A stretch of DNA of 64,000 nucleotides, from NCBI RefSeq assembly GCF_024362525.1, contig NZ_CP101459.1:372001-436000 (forward strand), in the 5' to 3' direction. Positions 54,088 through 62,944 of this stretch are shown here, one piece after another. Position numbers and translations under genes: made by a program. The notes beneath the pieces are model-generated. The model was not told where the DNA came from, did no database searches, and saw only the letters and a list, made by a program, of their open reading frames with translations. The DNA comes from Natrononativus amylolyticus (GTDB lineage Archaea; Halobacteriota; Halobacteria; Halobacteriales; Natrialbaceae). How positions within the stretch are numbered: the stretch's first letter is position 1; each line of letters opens with the position of its first letter.

Positions 54088-54897
54088 ATGGTTCGCCATG
54101 ACAGTGGCGTTTCGGTCGACGACCGCGTCGCACTGGACGTGCTCTCGTTGCTCTCGGGGAAGTGGCACCCGGTCGTCGTTCTCACTCTCACGCGCAACGG
54201 GCCGATGGGGTTCAACGAACTGCTCGAGGCCATTCCCGACGTCTCCGGAAAGGTGCTCTCGGGGACGCTCGAGGCGCTGTCCGACGCCGGGTTAGTCAGG
54301 CGACGCGTCGTCAGCGAATCCCCGCTGCGAGTCGAGTACACGCTCACCGCGGCCGGACGGGACACGGAGTCGATCTTCGCGGAACTCACGCGGTGGGGCG
54401 GGCGTCACCTCGAGTCCACGACGCCGAGCGTGGTGCTCGCGGACGGCGACCGGCGGATCACCGACATGTACGGCGAGTGGCTGACCGACCGGTACACCGT
54501 CTTTCGAACGCACAACGGCGACGAGCTCGGGTCGCACCTCGAGGAGACGACGGACGTCGTGATCTTCGACGAGGGGCTTCCCGGCGTCGATCCGCGGGAC
54601 GTTCCGGACATGGTCGGCTCGACCTGCCGGACGATCGCACTCGTCGGGGACCGCCCCGGCGCTGGGCTTCTCGAGATCGAGTGCGACGACGTCCTCCGGA
54701 AACCGGTCGTCCGGGAGACGGTTCTCGAGGCGATCGACGAGCAGCTGCGCCGCCGCGGCGAACCCGCCGCCCGACGCGACCGGGCGGCGCTGGCCGCGAA
54801 ACTCGAGCTCCTCGAGTCGATCCATCCGCGTGAGCGGCTTCGGACGGCCGAGGCGTACGTCGACGCGCGCGAGCGACTCGCCGACCTCGCGGAGTAA
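54088..54897 (+). CDS. HxlR-type winged helix fused to receiver and HalX domains
   Basis: A 269-aa protein. Residues about 12-108 are HxlR-type: LSLLSGKWHPVVVLTLTRNG, FNELLEAIPDVSGKVLSGTL, ESPLRVEYTLTAAGR. Residues about 114-210 form a receiver domain: acidic pair in LADGDRR, D161 in VIFDEGLPGV, and K205 in VLRKPVV. Residues about 225-269 are the HalX helix (KLELLESIHPRERLR). HxlR proteins respond to small electrophiles or redox; here the DNA-binding head is joined to a phospho-receiver. It is between the atypical kinase and the 7TM kinase, so a shared circuit is likely. Confidence 0.8.
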   Translation: MVRHDSGVSVDDRVALDVLSLLSGKWHPVVVLTLTRNGPMGFNELLEAIPDVSGKVLSGTLEALSDAGLVRRRVVSESPLRVEYTLTAAGRDTESIFAELTRWGGRHLESTTPSVVLADGDRRITDMYGEWLTDRYTVFRTHNGDELGSHLEETTDVVIFDEGLPGVDPRDVPDMVGSTCRTIALVGDRPGAGLLEIECDDVLRKPVVRETVLEAIDEQLRRRGEPAARRDRAALAAKLELLESIHPRERLRTAEAYVDARERLADLAE

Positions 54898-55010
54898 CCG
54901 ACCTCCTCGACGGCCTCTCCGGGGGCCGGGTCTTACCGCGCCCGTTCGACCGTTCGGTCGAAACAGTATTCGACACAATATATTTCACGCTGCTCTCCAA
55001 TCTGGAGGAC

Positions 55011-57017
55011 GTGCCACACGAGTTCACGACGGGACACGCGCTGAGTCTCCTCGTCGTCGGACTTCTGAATCTCGCACTCGCCGCCTACATCCTCCGGACG
55101 CGCTCGAGGCACGACGTGATCCCGCTCGGGATTTTCCTCGTGGGGATTGCGCTGTGGACGATCCCACAGGGTCTGCTCCTCGTCGAAACCGACCCCGCGG
55201 TCGGGTTCGCGCTGGCGAAGACGGTCGACTCCGGCGCCGTCATCATGTCGACCGGACTGTTTCACTTCGCGATGGCCTACGCCGGCCGCGAGGACTGGCT
55301 CCGCCTCCGTCGGCTCGGAGCCGTCTACGCGATCACCGGCGCCTGGGTCGTGCTGACGTGGACGAACCCCGCCCACGGGCTGATGCACGATCCGATGCAG
55401 TTCACCGAGGTTCTGCTCCCGGTCGAAGAGTACCAGAACCCGATCTACTGGGTGTACGTCTTTTACAACTGGACGCTCTCGGGCGCGGGGATCTACGTGT
55501 TCTTCCTCGAGTATCTCGACGCCAGGGGTAGCGACGTCTACCACAAGCAGGCGCGGCTGGTTCTGCTGGCGCCGCTGATTCCGGGCGTCGCGAACGTGCT
55601 CGCGTTCAACGAGACGACGGCGATCAACTACTCCGTCTGGGGCTTCGGCGCGACCGGCATCCTGATCGCCGTCGCCCTCTATCGGTATCGCTGGCTCGAC
55701 CTCGTTCCGGTCGCGCGCGATCGGGTCATCGACGGGATGCAGGACGGCTACCTCGTCGTCGATCACAAACGGCGCGTGGTCGATCTCAACCCCGCGGCGC
55801 GAACGCTGCTCGAGGACGACAACGTCGTCGGCAGCCCGATCGACACCGTGTTGCCGGAGTGTCGCCCCCTCCTCGACGGCGAGACGCGCGAGGTGACGAT
55901 CACCAGGAATGGGGCCGTCGTCGACGCGAGCGTCTCCGCTCTCGCGGACGACCGGATCGACGGGTTCGTGTTGATGCTCAGGGACGTCACCGAGCAGCGC
56001 CGGGCCGAAAAGCGCTTTCAGGCGCTCATCGAGAACGTCTCCGATCTGATCACGGTCGTAGACGACGACGGACGGGTCACATACGCCAGCCCGTCCGTTC
56101 GCCCCGCCATCGGCTACCGGCCCGAGGAACTCGCCGGCGAGTTCCTCCTCGAGTTCGTTCACGCCGACGACCGGTCCGACGCAGCCGAGGCGTTCGCCGC
56201 GCTTCGAGACGGACCGGCCGCCGAGACGCGCTTCGAGTACCGTCTGCGCCACCGCGACGGGTCGTGGGTCGTCCTCGAGGGCGTCGCCGTCGACTTGCTC
56301 GAGAACGACATCGTCGGCGGCATCGTCATCAACTCCAGGGACGTCACCGAGCGCAACGACCGCGAACGCGAACTCGAGCGAACTAACCGGCGCCTCGAGG
56401 AGTTCGCGGGCGTCATCAGTCACGACCTGCGGACGCCGCTGCGGATCGCCAAAACGTACGCGGAGTTCGCCGAAGCCTCCGCGAAGGCGGACGACTTTCG
56501 GGCGGTCTCCGACGCACACGACCGCATGGAGCGGATGATCACGAGTCTGCTGACGATGGCCCGGACGGGAGTCACGCTCGAGGAGCCGTCGCCCGTGGTC
56601 CTGGCGGCGGTCGTCGAGGACGCGTGGGAGATCACCCGCCGGGACGGGGCGACGCTCGACTGCGATCTCGATCTCGACTGGTCGGTCGTCGGCGACCGCG
56701 ATCAGTTGCTCCACGTCTTCGAGAACCTCTTTCGGAACGCGATCGAGCACAACGACGCGCCCGTCGCGCTCCGGGTGAGTCACCTCGGGGACGATCCCGA
56801 CCGCGGATTCGCCGTGGCGGACGACGGCGTCGGTATCCCGCCGGAGTACCGGGAACTGGTGTTCGAACGCGGGCAGACGACGAGCGAGGAGGGCGCCGGA
56901 TTCGGCCTCGCGATCGTCCGCGACGTGGTCGAAGCTCACGGCTGGACGATCGACGCCTGCGAGAGCCGCGACGGCGGCGCTCGGTTCGAAATCACGTTCG
57001 ACTCGCCGACGGCCTGA
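55011..57017 (+). CDS. 7TM-PAS-PAS sensor histidine kinase
   Basis: A 668-aa protein. Seven N-terminal membrane helices (residues about 8-225) are the histidine-kinase 7TM sensing type, followed by a PAS domain (VIDGMQDGYLVVDHKRRVVD). A second PAS domain (FQALIENVSDLITVVDDDGR) precedes the canonical kinase core: H471 in VISHDLRTPLRI, N-box NLFRNAIEHND, G1 VADDGVGIPPE, and G2 GAGFGLAIV. GTG at 55011 is preceded by GGAGG 4-8 nt upstream and a TATA box (CAATATATTTC). With a functional His it could phosphorylate the receiver of the upstream HxlR fusion. Confidence 0.88.
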   Translation: MPHEFTTGHALSLLVVGLLNLALAAYILRTRSRHDVIPLGIFLVGIALWTIPQGLLLVETDPAVGFALAKTVDSGAVIMSTGLFHFAMAYAGREDWLRLRRLGAVYAITGAWVVLTWTNPAHGLMHDPMQFTEVLLPVEEYQNPIYWVYVFYNWTLSGAGIYVFFLEYLDARGSDVYHKQARLVLLAPLIPGVANVLAFNETTAINYSVWGFGATGILIAVALYRYRWLDLVPVARDRVIDGMQDGYLVVDHKRRVVDLNPAARTLLEDDNVVGSPIDTVLPECRPLLDGETREVTITRNGAVVDASVSALADDRIDGFVLMLRDVTEQRRAEKRFQALIENVSDLITVVDDDGRVTYASPSVRPAIGYRPEELAGEFLLEFVHADDRSDAAEAFAALRDGPAAETRFEYRLRHRDGSWVVLEGVAVDLLENDIVGGIVINSRDVTERNDRERELERTNRRLEEFAGVISHDLRTPLRIAKTYAEFAEASAKADDFRAVSDAHDRMERMITSLLTMARTGVTLEEPSPVVLAAVVEDAWEITRRDGATLDCDLDLDWSVVGDRDQLLHVFENLFRNAIEHNDAPVALRVSHLGDDPDRGFAVADDGVGIPPEYRELVFERGQTTSEEGAGFGLAIVRDVVEAHGWTIDACESRDGGARFEITFDSPTA

Positions 57018-57149
57018 CCGACTCGTCCACGCCGCCGGCCGACCCTCGCGCACGAGCGCCGTTTGCTCATCGGGCCGACCCGACCGGGCCGGTGCGTCGT
57101 GCACCGTTTTCAGACCCGATTCAACGGCACGAGCGGGGCGCAGGGTGGC

Positions 57150-58142
57150 TCACAGTCCGCGCTGGCCTCGAGTCGGTGTCAGCGGTTGCTGAGTCGCGTC
57201 GGAGTCGGGATCGCCCCCCTCGGTTTCGGCTTTCCGGACGAGTTCGCTGAACTTCTCCGACCGCGCCGCGATTCGGTCCGCCGTCTCGCTGTCGGGAGTG
57301 TCGTCGCGCGCCTCTACGAGGAACGTGGTGATCACGACTGTTTTCACCCAGGGCTTGATGAACCCCGTGTAGGCGGTGAGTACCACCCCGGCGACGACGA
57401 CCCAGCCGACGACCTCGAGCGTACTCGAGAGGCCGCCGAGGACGCTCGCCAGCGGCGTCATCGCCAGCAGGAAGGCGAACGTTACCGCGTACATCCCCAG
57501 GACGATCAACAGCGTCGAGCCGAGGACGGGCTTCCAGTTCTTTCCGTAGAGGACGACGCCGTCTCTGGCCGCTCGCCAGGGGTTCTCCTCGTCGACGGTG
57601 AACATGTAGGCGATGATCGCCTCGTCGATGTAGGACGCGGCGACGGCGACCGCCCGCCCGAGCAGGCGGATGAGGTTTCGCAGCCCCGAGGAGAACGAAA
57701 ACAGGCTCGAGACCGACACGACGCGCCCGTTGAACTGCTTGATGACCGCCTTTACCAGCTGATCGATTGCGAACAGCGCGCTCGCTTCCACGAAGTGCGA
57801 TCGAACCTGCGATTTTCCGTAGCGGAGCTGTCCCGAGGGGACCTCTCCGGTGTCGATGATGTGTGCGATAACGGCGATGTGAGCCGCTTTGATCATGTAC
57901 AGGACGTACCTGCTGAACAGCCGCCAGGCGCCGACGAAGATCGCGATCGCGACGAGCAAGCCGACGACTGCGATCCATCCCGAAATCGTTCCCCAGTCGA
58001 GGAGCGTGAGTCCGAGCCAGACGACGACCCCGAAGTAGAGGATCGAAAGCAGGCCGAGCAACACGCCGACTCCCATGCGTAACAGGACGAACGGCATCGT
58101 CCTGACGAAAATCCCCGTGGCCTTTCCGAAGTGGAGTACCAT
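57150..58142 (-). CDS. Polytopic membrane protein of unknown function
   Basis: A 330-aa protein with about six membrane helices, in two groups: FVLLRMGVGVLLGLLSILYF and WIAVVGLLVAIAIFVGA early, then LGSTLLIVLGMYAVTFAFLL and VVGWVVVAGVVLTAYTG late. The conserved central segment (AHIAVIAHIIDTGEVPSGQL) contains His residues, followed by a polar loop. No family is recognised. The start at 58142 discards a non-hydrophobic extension of the frame. Confidence 0.65.
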   Translation of the reverse strand: MVLHFGKATGIFVRTMPFVLLRMGVGVLLGLLSILYFGVVVWLGLTLLDWGTISGWIAVVGLLVAIAIFVGAWRLFSRYVLYMIKAAHIAVIAHIIDTGEVPSGQLRYGKSQVRSHFVEASALFAIDQLVKAVIKQFNGRVVSVSSLFSFSSGLRNLIRLLGRAVAVAASYIDEAIIAYMFTVDEENPWRAARDGVVLYGKNWKPVLGSTLLIVLGMYAVTFAFLLAMTPLASVLGGLSSTLEVVGWVVVAGVVLTAYTGFIKPWVKTVVITTFLVEARDDTPDSETADRIAARSEKFSELVRKAETEGGDPDSDATQQPLTPTRGQRGL

Positions 58143-58345
58143 GTCAGTGCGAATGGTTCTCAACCAGCAAAAACAATCACGAACGTGAGGGTAACCGACG
58201 CGGTTACGCGGTAGTAACCTTCCCTCGACGGCTGCCAAAGCGGTTTGCGACCGGACGGTGGTATCCGCTCGAATGCCTCCCGGCGGATTCGGGTCCTGAC
58301 TCTCCGTCCCAGTACACACTTGCGACTGGGACTCGAAATTACGGT

Positions 58346-58630
58346 ATGGATCCCGGCTCTACCGACGGCGTCCGCGTGTGGCTCGTCGAACGAACCTACT
58401 CGGACGACGAACAGAACCTCATCATCCTCACGTACGCCACCCCCGACGGCGACCGGTACTTCCGCAAGGAGCGCGCGCTCACCTCCTTTACCGACGCTCG
58501 AGAGACGACCGCCGCCGTCGACGCCGCGCCGGAGAACCTCGGTGCCGTCGACGATCCGGAACAACGGGCCGAGTACGCCGCTGAAGCCCAGCGGATGGCC
58601 GCGGCCCACGACCCCGACGACGCCGTCTGA
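58346..58630 (+). CDS. Small conserved-type acidic protein
   Basis: A 94-aa acidic protein (VWLVERTYSDDEQNLIILTY, TPDGDRYFRKERALT, then an Ala-Glu helix). No signal or membrane helix. It lies between the membrane protein and the aminotransferase, with the latter having its own promoter. No function recognised. Confidence 0.6.
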   Translation: MDPGSTDGVRVWLVERTYSDDEQNLIILTYATPDGDRYFRKERALTSFTDARETTAAVDAAPENLGAVDDPEQRAEYAAEAQRMAAAHDPDDAV

Positions 58631-58712
58631 GCGCACTCGTCGCCCGTACGGGAGTGGAGACCGCGTTTTCCGGCATCCAACACCTTTTAGAGCCGGTCTT
58701 CCTGGAAGTGGT

Positions 58713-59870
58713 ATGCCCACGCCCACCGACCGAGTTCGCGGGGCCGACCGCTCGAGCATCCGCGTGATGTACGATCTCGCCCAGCGCCAGGGCGGCGACC
58801 TCGTCCGCCTCGAGGTCGGCGAACCCGACTTCGACACCCCGGAGCACGTCATCGACGCCGCCGCTCGCGCTGCGCGTGAGGGCGCGACCCACTACACCTC
58901 GAACGCGGGGCTGCCGGCGTGTCGACGCGCGATCAGCGAGACGCTGGCCGAACGCTACGGCGTCCGCCACGACCCCGACGAGATCGTCGTCACCGTCGGC
59001 GGGATGGAGGCGCTTCATCTCGCGGTTCTGGCGACGGTGTCTCCCGGCGAGGAGCTCGTCGTTCCCGGACCGACGTGGCCGAACTACGAAACGCAGGCCC
59101 GGCTCGCGGACGGCTCGCTTCGCGAGGTGGCGCTCCCGGCGGCGACGGGATTCGATCTCGATGCGGATCGCGTCATCGAGGCCATGGGCGACGAAACCGC
59201 CGCGGTGATCCTCACGACGCCGTCGAACCCGACCGGCCGGGTGTTCGACCCCGACGAGTGCCGGGCGATCGTCGAGGCCGCGGCCGACCACGACGCCTAC
59301 GTGATCGCCGACGAGGTCTACCTGGGACTCACCTACGACGGTCCGGCGGATGGGATCGCCGCGTACACCGACCACCCCGAGCACGTGCTGACGATCGGCT
59401 CCTGTTCGAAGGCGTACGCGATGACCGGCTGGCGCCTCGGCTGGCTCGCCGGTGACAGCCACGTCATCGAGGACGTCCTCACCGTCCGTGAGTCGACGAC
59501 GGCGTGCGCCTCGAGCGTCGCCCAGCACGCCGCGATCGCAGCCCTGACGGGGCCACAGGAGCCGTTCGAGGAGATGCACGACGCGTTCCGCGAACGGCGC
59601 GACCTCGTCGTCGACCGCGTCGACGCCATCGACGGGCTCTCCTGTCCGCGCCCGGAGGGGGCGTTCTACGCGTTCCTCGATCCGGGCGTCGACGACGATA
59701 GCCTCTCGATCGCGACGCGCCTGCTCGAGGATCACGGCGTCGTCCTCGCCCCCGGTGACGGCTTCGGCGAGACGGCACCCGGTCGGCTTCGCCTCTCCTT
59801 TGCGAACTCCCTCGAGCGACTCGAGGAAGGGTTCGACCGCCTCGAGGACGGGCTGGCGACGATGCGGTGA
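58713..59870 (+). CDS. Aminotransferase class I/II (PLP-dependent)
   Basis: A 385-aa fold-type I aminotransferase: VGEPDFDTPEHVIDA, TVGGMEALHLAVLATVSPGEE, TPSNPTGRVFDPDE (Asn contacting PLP), DEVYLGLTYDG, and SCSKAYAMTGWRLGW with the PLP lysine K233. Arg near the C-terminus (PGRLRLSFANS) would bind the substrate carboxylate. Aspartate- or aromatic-type specificity is not decidable. A TATA-like CCTTTTAGAG 25 bp before the ATG gives a leaderless transcript. Confidence 0.9.
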   Translation: MPTPTDRVRGADRSSIRVMYDLAQRQGGDLVRLEVGEPDFDTPEHVIDAAARAAREGATHYTSNAGLPACRRAISETLAERYGVRHDPDEIVVTVGGMEALHLAVLATVSPGEELVVPGPTWPNYETQARLADGSLREVALPAATGFDLDADRVIEAMGDETAAVILTTPSNPTGRVFDPDECRAIVEAAADHDAYVIADEVYLGLTYDGPADGIAAYTDHPEHVLTIGSCSKAYAMTGWRLGWLAGDSHVIEDVLTVRESTTACASSVAQHAAIAALTGPQEPFEEMHDAFRERRDLVVDRVDAIDGLSCPRPEGAFYAFLDPGVDDDSLSIATRLLEDHGVVLAPGDGFGETAPGRLRLSFANSLERLEEGFDRLEDGLATMR

Positions 59871-59879
59871 GTCGAGCGA

Positions 59880-60722
59880 CTACGCCTCGGAACGTATCCG
59901 AAGCCGGACGTCGTCGGGATCGCGAATCTCGAGCCCGCCGTCGACGTCGCGAACGTCCACCTCGACTTCTCGGAGGCCGCGGCGGACGGCCTCGAGCGTC
60001 GCTTCGTCGGGGACGAGCAGTTCGACCCAGGCCAGTCCGCGCCCGCCCGCCGGTTGCGACCGGCCGGCCCACGTGTTCAGGCCGAGGTGGTGGTGGTAGT
60101 CCCCCGCGGCGAGAAACAGCGCCGCGCGGATCTCCGTCTGGACGCCCAGCCCGAGGGTATCGGCGTAAAATTTCCGCGCATTCTCGAGCGAGGTGACCTC
60201 GAGGTGAACGTGTCCGACGGTCGTCTCGTCCGGTACGGCGGCGGCACCGTCGGAGTGTGCCGCGACGGTTTCGAGATCGAGCGGGACGGTCCCGATCCGG
60301 ATCGTGCCGTCGTCGCGTCGCGGCCACTCGGCGCGGGGCAGGTCGCGGTAGATCTCGACGCCGTTCCCCTCGGGATCGGTGACGTAGAGCGCTTCGCTCA
60401 CGTAGTGATCGGACGCGCCGTCGAGTTGCCAGCGGTACCGAATCCGTTCCAGCGCGGCCCCCAGGGCCGCCCGCGACGGCACGAGAACCGCGGTATGAAA
60501 CAGCCCCGCCTGGTCGTGGCTTCGCGGTGAAGCACTCGCGTCGCGGTGTAAGACGAGCAGGGGCGTCTCTCCTGCCCCGAGCGTCGCCGTCGCGTCGCTT
60601 CGCGAGAGGACCGCCAGCCCGACGACGTCGCGGTAGAACTCGAGGACGTCCTCGAGGTTCTCGACGCGCAGCGAGACGCGGCCGATTCGTGTCGTTTCCG
60701 GAATAATAGGTGCGTGAGTCAT
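59880..60722 (-). CDS. VOC/catechol-2,3-dioxygenase-like (CatE-type) protein
   Basis: A 280-aa two-domain VOC protein: GRVSLRVENLEDVLEFYRDV with a GLFHTAVLVPS strand and VEIYRDLPRAEW, then a second copy with VGHVHLEVTSLENARKFYADT and YHHHLGLNTW. The His/Glu iron-ligand pattern is consistent with an extradiol dioxygenase or glyoxalase, as in haloarchaeal CatE. It is convergent with the aminotransferase, 9 bp away. A true ring-cleaving activity is unproven. Confidence 0.8.
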   Translation of the reverse strand: MTHAPIIPETTRIGRVSLRVENLEDVLEFYRDVVGLAVLSRSDATATLGAGETPLLVLHRDASASPRSHDQAGLFHTAVLVPSRAALGAALERIRYRWQLDGASDHYVSEALYVTDPEGNGVEIYRDLPRAEWPRRDDGTIRIGTVPLDLETVAAHSDGAAAVPDETTVGHVHLEVTSLENARKFYADTLGLGVQTEIRAALFLAAGDYHHHLGLNTWAGRSQPAGGRGLAWVELLVPDEATLEAVRRGLREVEVDVRDVDGGLEIRDPDDVRLRIRSEA

Positions 60723-60857
60723 TAATCGTATCTTCGGCCACCGGCCGTCGACAGGCGCGGTATTGCGGCTGACTGGGACGGTGATGGGCCGCAACTGCTT
60801 CGGTTCGATGTACGCCGGTCGCGAGGATATAGCTTCGCGAACGCGAGGGTTATCGAG

Positions 60858-61010
60858 TTACGTCGATGTAATCTGTCGTCCCCCGGTGTAGACTCCGCGA
60901 ACTCGCCACAGCGCAGCGACGAACTCGGCCATGACGCGATTGAACCGCTCGGGCTCCTCGAGGGTCGGACAGTGGCCGCTCGACTCGAAGTACTCGACGC
61001 TCACACCGTT
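60858..61010 (-). pseudogene. Alpha/beta-hydrolase C-terminal remnant
   Basis: The 392-bp spacer has no full gene. On the minus strand a frame ending at 60858 encodes VSVEYFESSGHCPTLEEPER then FNRVMAEFVAAL. This is the typical C-terminal strand, catalytic His (SSGHCPTLEEPERF) and last helix of an alpha/beta hydrolase. No start, nucleophile elbow or upstream body is present in frame; before it the frame hits low-complexity Pro/Ala sequence and a stop at about 61060. It is most likely a decayed gene fragment. Confidence 0.6.
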
Positions 61011-61114
61011 TCGCCGCGGTGGTGGTGCTCTTGCCGGCGGTGGCGTACTATCGAGGGCGTGTCAGGTAGAGCAAAGACCAGAGATATGGTAGGTCCGTTC
61101 GAACACCCGGGCAG

Positions 61115-61639
61115 ATGAACGCTGATATCGATGAGCGAGACGTCGAGATCCTGCTCGCGATCGCCACCGAACAGTCACCGAGCACCGAGACGATCCACGA
61201 GGCGACCGGTATCCCCAAGTCGACGGTCCACTACCGTCTCAACTCCCTCAGGGAGGACGGCGTCATCGCGAACGACCTGTTCGAACTCGACCTCGAGCAG
61301 GTCGGACTCGAGATCACGATCATCTCGGAGGTCTGGGCCGAGTTCGACCAGGGGTACCACGACCGCGTCGGGCGGACGCTGAGCGAGATCGAGGGAGTCA
61401 ACCAGGTCTACTTCACGATGGGCGATACTGATTTCGTCGTCATCGCGCGGCTGTCCTCCCGGGACACCGTCGTCGACCTCGTCGAGGAGTACGAGTCGGT
61501 CGACGAGATCACGCGGACGAGTTCGAAGTTCGTCATCACGGCGATCAAAGACCAGACGCCGATCGGCCTGCTGGCCGATTACGAGAAGGAAACCTTACTC
61601 GAGGCACACGGCATCGAAGCCGACGTCTCGGCCGAGTGA
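61115..61639 (+). CDS. Lrp/AsnC family transcriptional regulator
   Basis: A 174-aa protein. Winged helix DERDVEILLAIATEQSPSTE and GIPKSTVHYRLNSLREDGVI lead to an RAM-like ligand domain: IISEVWAEFDQGYHDRVG, VYFTMGDTDFVVIARLSSRD, and TSSKFVITAIKD. Such proteins usually sense amino acids or acyl-CoA metabolites. Placed opposite the CoA-transferase/acyl-CoA dehydrogenase genes, it may regulate that operon, but this is not shown. Confidence 0.88.
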   Translation: MNADIDERDVEILLAIATEQSPSTETIHEATGIPKSTVHYRLNSLREDGVIANDLFELDLEQVGLEITIISEVWAEFDQGYHDRVGRTLSEIEGVNQVYFTMGDTDFVVIARLSSRDTVVDLVEEYESVDEITRTSSKFVITAIKDQTPIGLLADYEKETLLEAHGIEADVSAE

Positions 61640-61684
61640 CGGCCGCGCCGTCGCCGCTCCGGCGAAAACCGGCCGCGCGACGGA

Positions 61685-62917
61685 TCAGACGACGCCGTCG
61701 GCCTCGAGCGCGTCGATCTCGTCGTCGTCGTACCCGAGTTCGGCGAGGACGGCCGCCGTGTGTTCGCCCAGATCCGGGGGGTGCCGGTCGATCTCGGTCG
61801 CGGACGCCGAGAAGTGCATCGGACTGCCCGCCATCTCGATCGGGCCGACCGACGGGTGGTCGACGCTCACGCGCATCCCCCGAGCGTCGGTCTGCGGGTG
61901 GTCGAAGACCGCCTCCATGTCGTTTATCGCTCGAGCGGGGACGTCCGCGGCGTCGAGCAGGTCGGTGATCGCTGCGGTTTCGTAGGCGGCGAACTCCGCC
62001 TCGAGGATCGCCTCGAGGGCCTCGCGGTTGTCGACCCGGTCGGCGTTGGTCGTGAACCGATCGTCCTCGAGGAGGTCGGGGCGCTCGAGGGCATCACACA
62101 GGTTCGACCAGAGCTTCTCGGAGGCCGCGGCGACGACGACGTAGCCGTCCGCCGTCGGAAACGCCTGGTAGGGAACGATCGTAGGGTGTCTGCTGCCCAT
62201 CCGGCCCGGGGACTCCCCCGTCGCGAAGTAGCTACTGGCCATGTACGACATCCAGGCGACCTGTCCGTCGAAGAGGCTGACGTCGATCTTCTGGCCGCCC
62301 GCATCGGCGAACGCCCGGCGAAAGAGCGCGGCCAGGATCGCCTGGGTAGCGTACATCCCCGCGCCGATGTCGGCGACGGCGACGCCGACACGAACCGGCG
62401 GGCCGTCCTCGGGGCCGGTGATACTCATCAGGCCGCTTTCGGCCTGCATGATCAGGTCGTAGGCCGGTTTCTCGGCGTACGGCCCCCACTCACCGTAGCC
62501 CGACAGCGCGCAGTAGACGAGGTCCGGATTGTCCGCGCTGAGGTCCTCGTAGCCGAGTCCCCACTCCTCGAGCGTGCCCACCCGGAAGTTCTCGACGAAG
62601 ACGTCGGCGTCCGCGATCAGCGACCGAAGGACGTCCCGTCCCCGGTCGCGCTTGAGGTTGAGCGTGATCGAGCGCTTGTTGCGGTTGACGCTGGCGTAGT
62701 AGGCGCTCACGCCGTCGTCGCCCGCGCCGAACTGCGGGGGATACCAGCCGCGGGTCTGATCGCCGACGCCCGGCCGCTCGACTTTGATCACGTCCGCGCC
62801 GAGGTCCGCCAGCTGCATCGTACAGAACGGCCCGACGAGGACCTGCGAGGCGTCGACGACGGTGACGCCCTCGAGCGGCCCCTCCTGCGTTTCCGACTCG
62901 CGTGCTTCTCCGACCAT
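61685..62917 (-). CDS. Class III CoA-transferase (CaiB/BaiF family)
   Basis: A 410-aa protein with LEGVTVVDASQVLVGPFCTM, QLADLGADVIKVERPGVGDQ, and FVENFRVGTLEEWGLGYEDL. The catalytic Asp of the family lies in KPAYDLIMQAESGLMSITG. It moves CoA between carboxylic acids. It lies 27 nt after an acyl-CoA dehydrogenase on the same strand, so the pair is probably an operon; dicarboxylate (glutarate-type) CoA metabolism is the natural reading. The specific acceptor cannot be told. Confidence 0.88.
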   Translation of the reverse strand: MVGEARESETQEGPLEGVTVVDASQVLVGPFCTMQLADLGADVIKVERPGVGDQTRGWYPPQFGAGDDGVSAYYASVNRNKRSITLNLKRDRGRDVLRSLIADADVFVENFRVGTLEEWGLGYEDLSADNPDLVYCALSGYGEWGPYAEKPAYDLIMQAESGLMSITGPEDGPPVRVGVAVADIGAGMYATQAILAALFRRAFADAGGQKIDVSLFDGQVAWMSYMASSYFATGESPGRMGSRHPTIVPYQAFPTADGYVVVAAASEKLWSNLCDALERPDLLEDDRFTTNADRVDNREALEAILEAEFAAYETAAITDLLDAADVPARAINDMEAVFDHPQTDARGMRVSVDHPSVGPIEMAGSPMHFSASATEIDRHPPDLGEHTAAVLAELGYDDDEIDALEADGVV

Positions 62918-62944
62918 CTATCGAGTATCGTGACCGCTCATGTA

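Noticed and set aside
54933-57104. A 723-residue frame antisense to the 7TM kinase
   Set aside because: It is the shadow of the kinase coding sequence with no recognisable domains.
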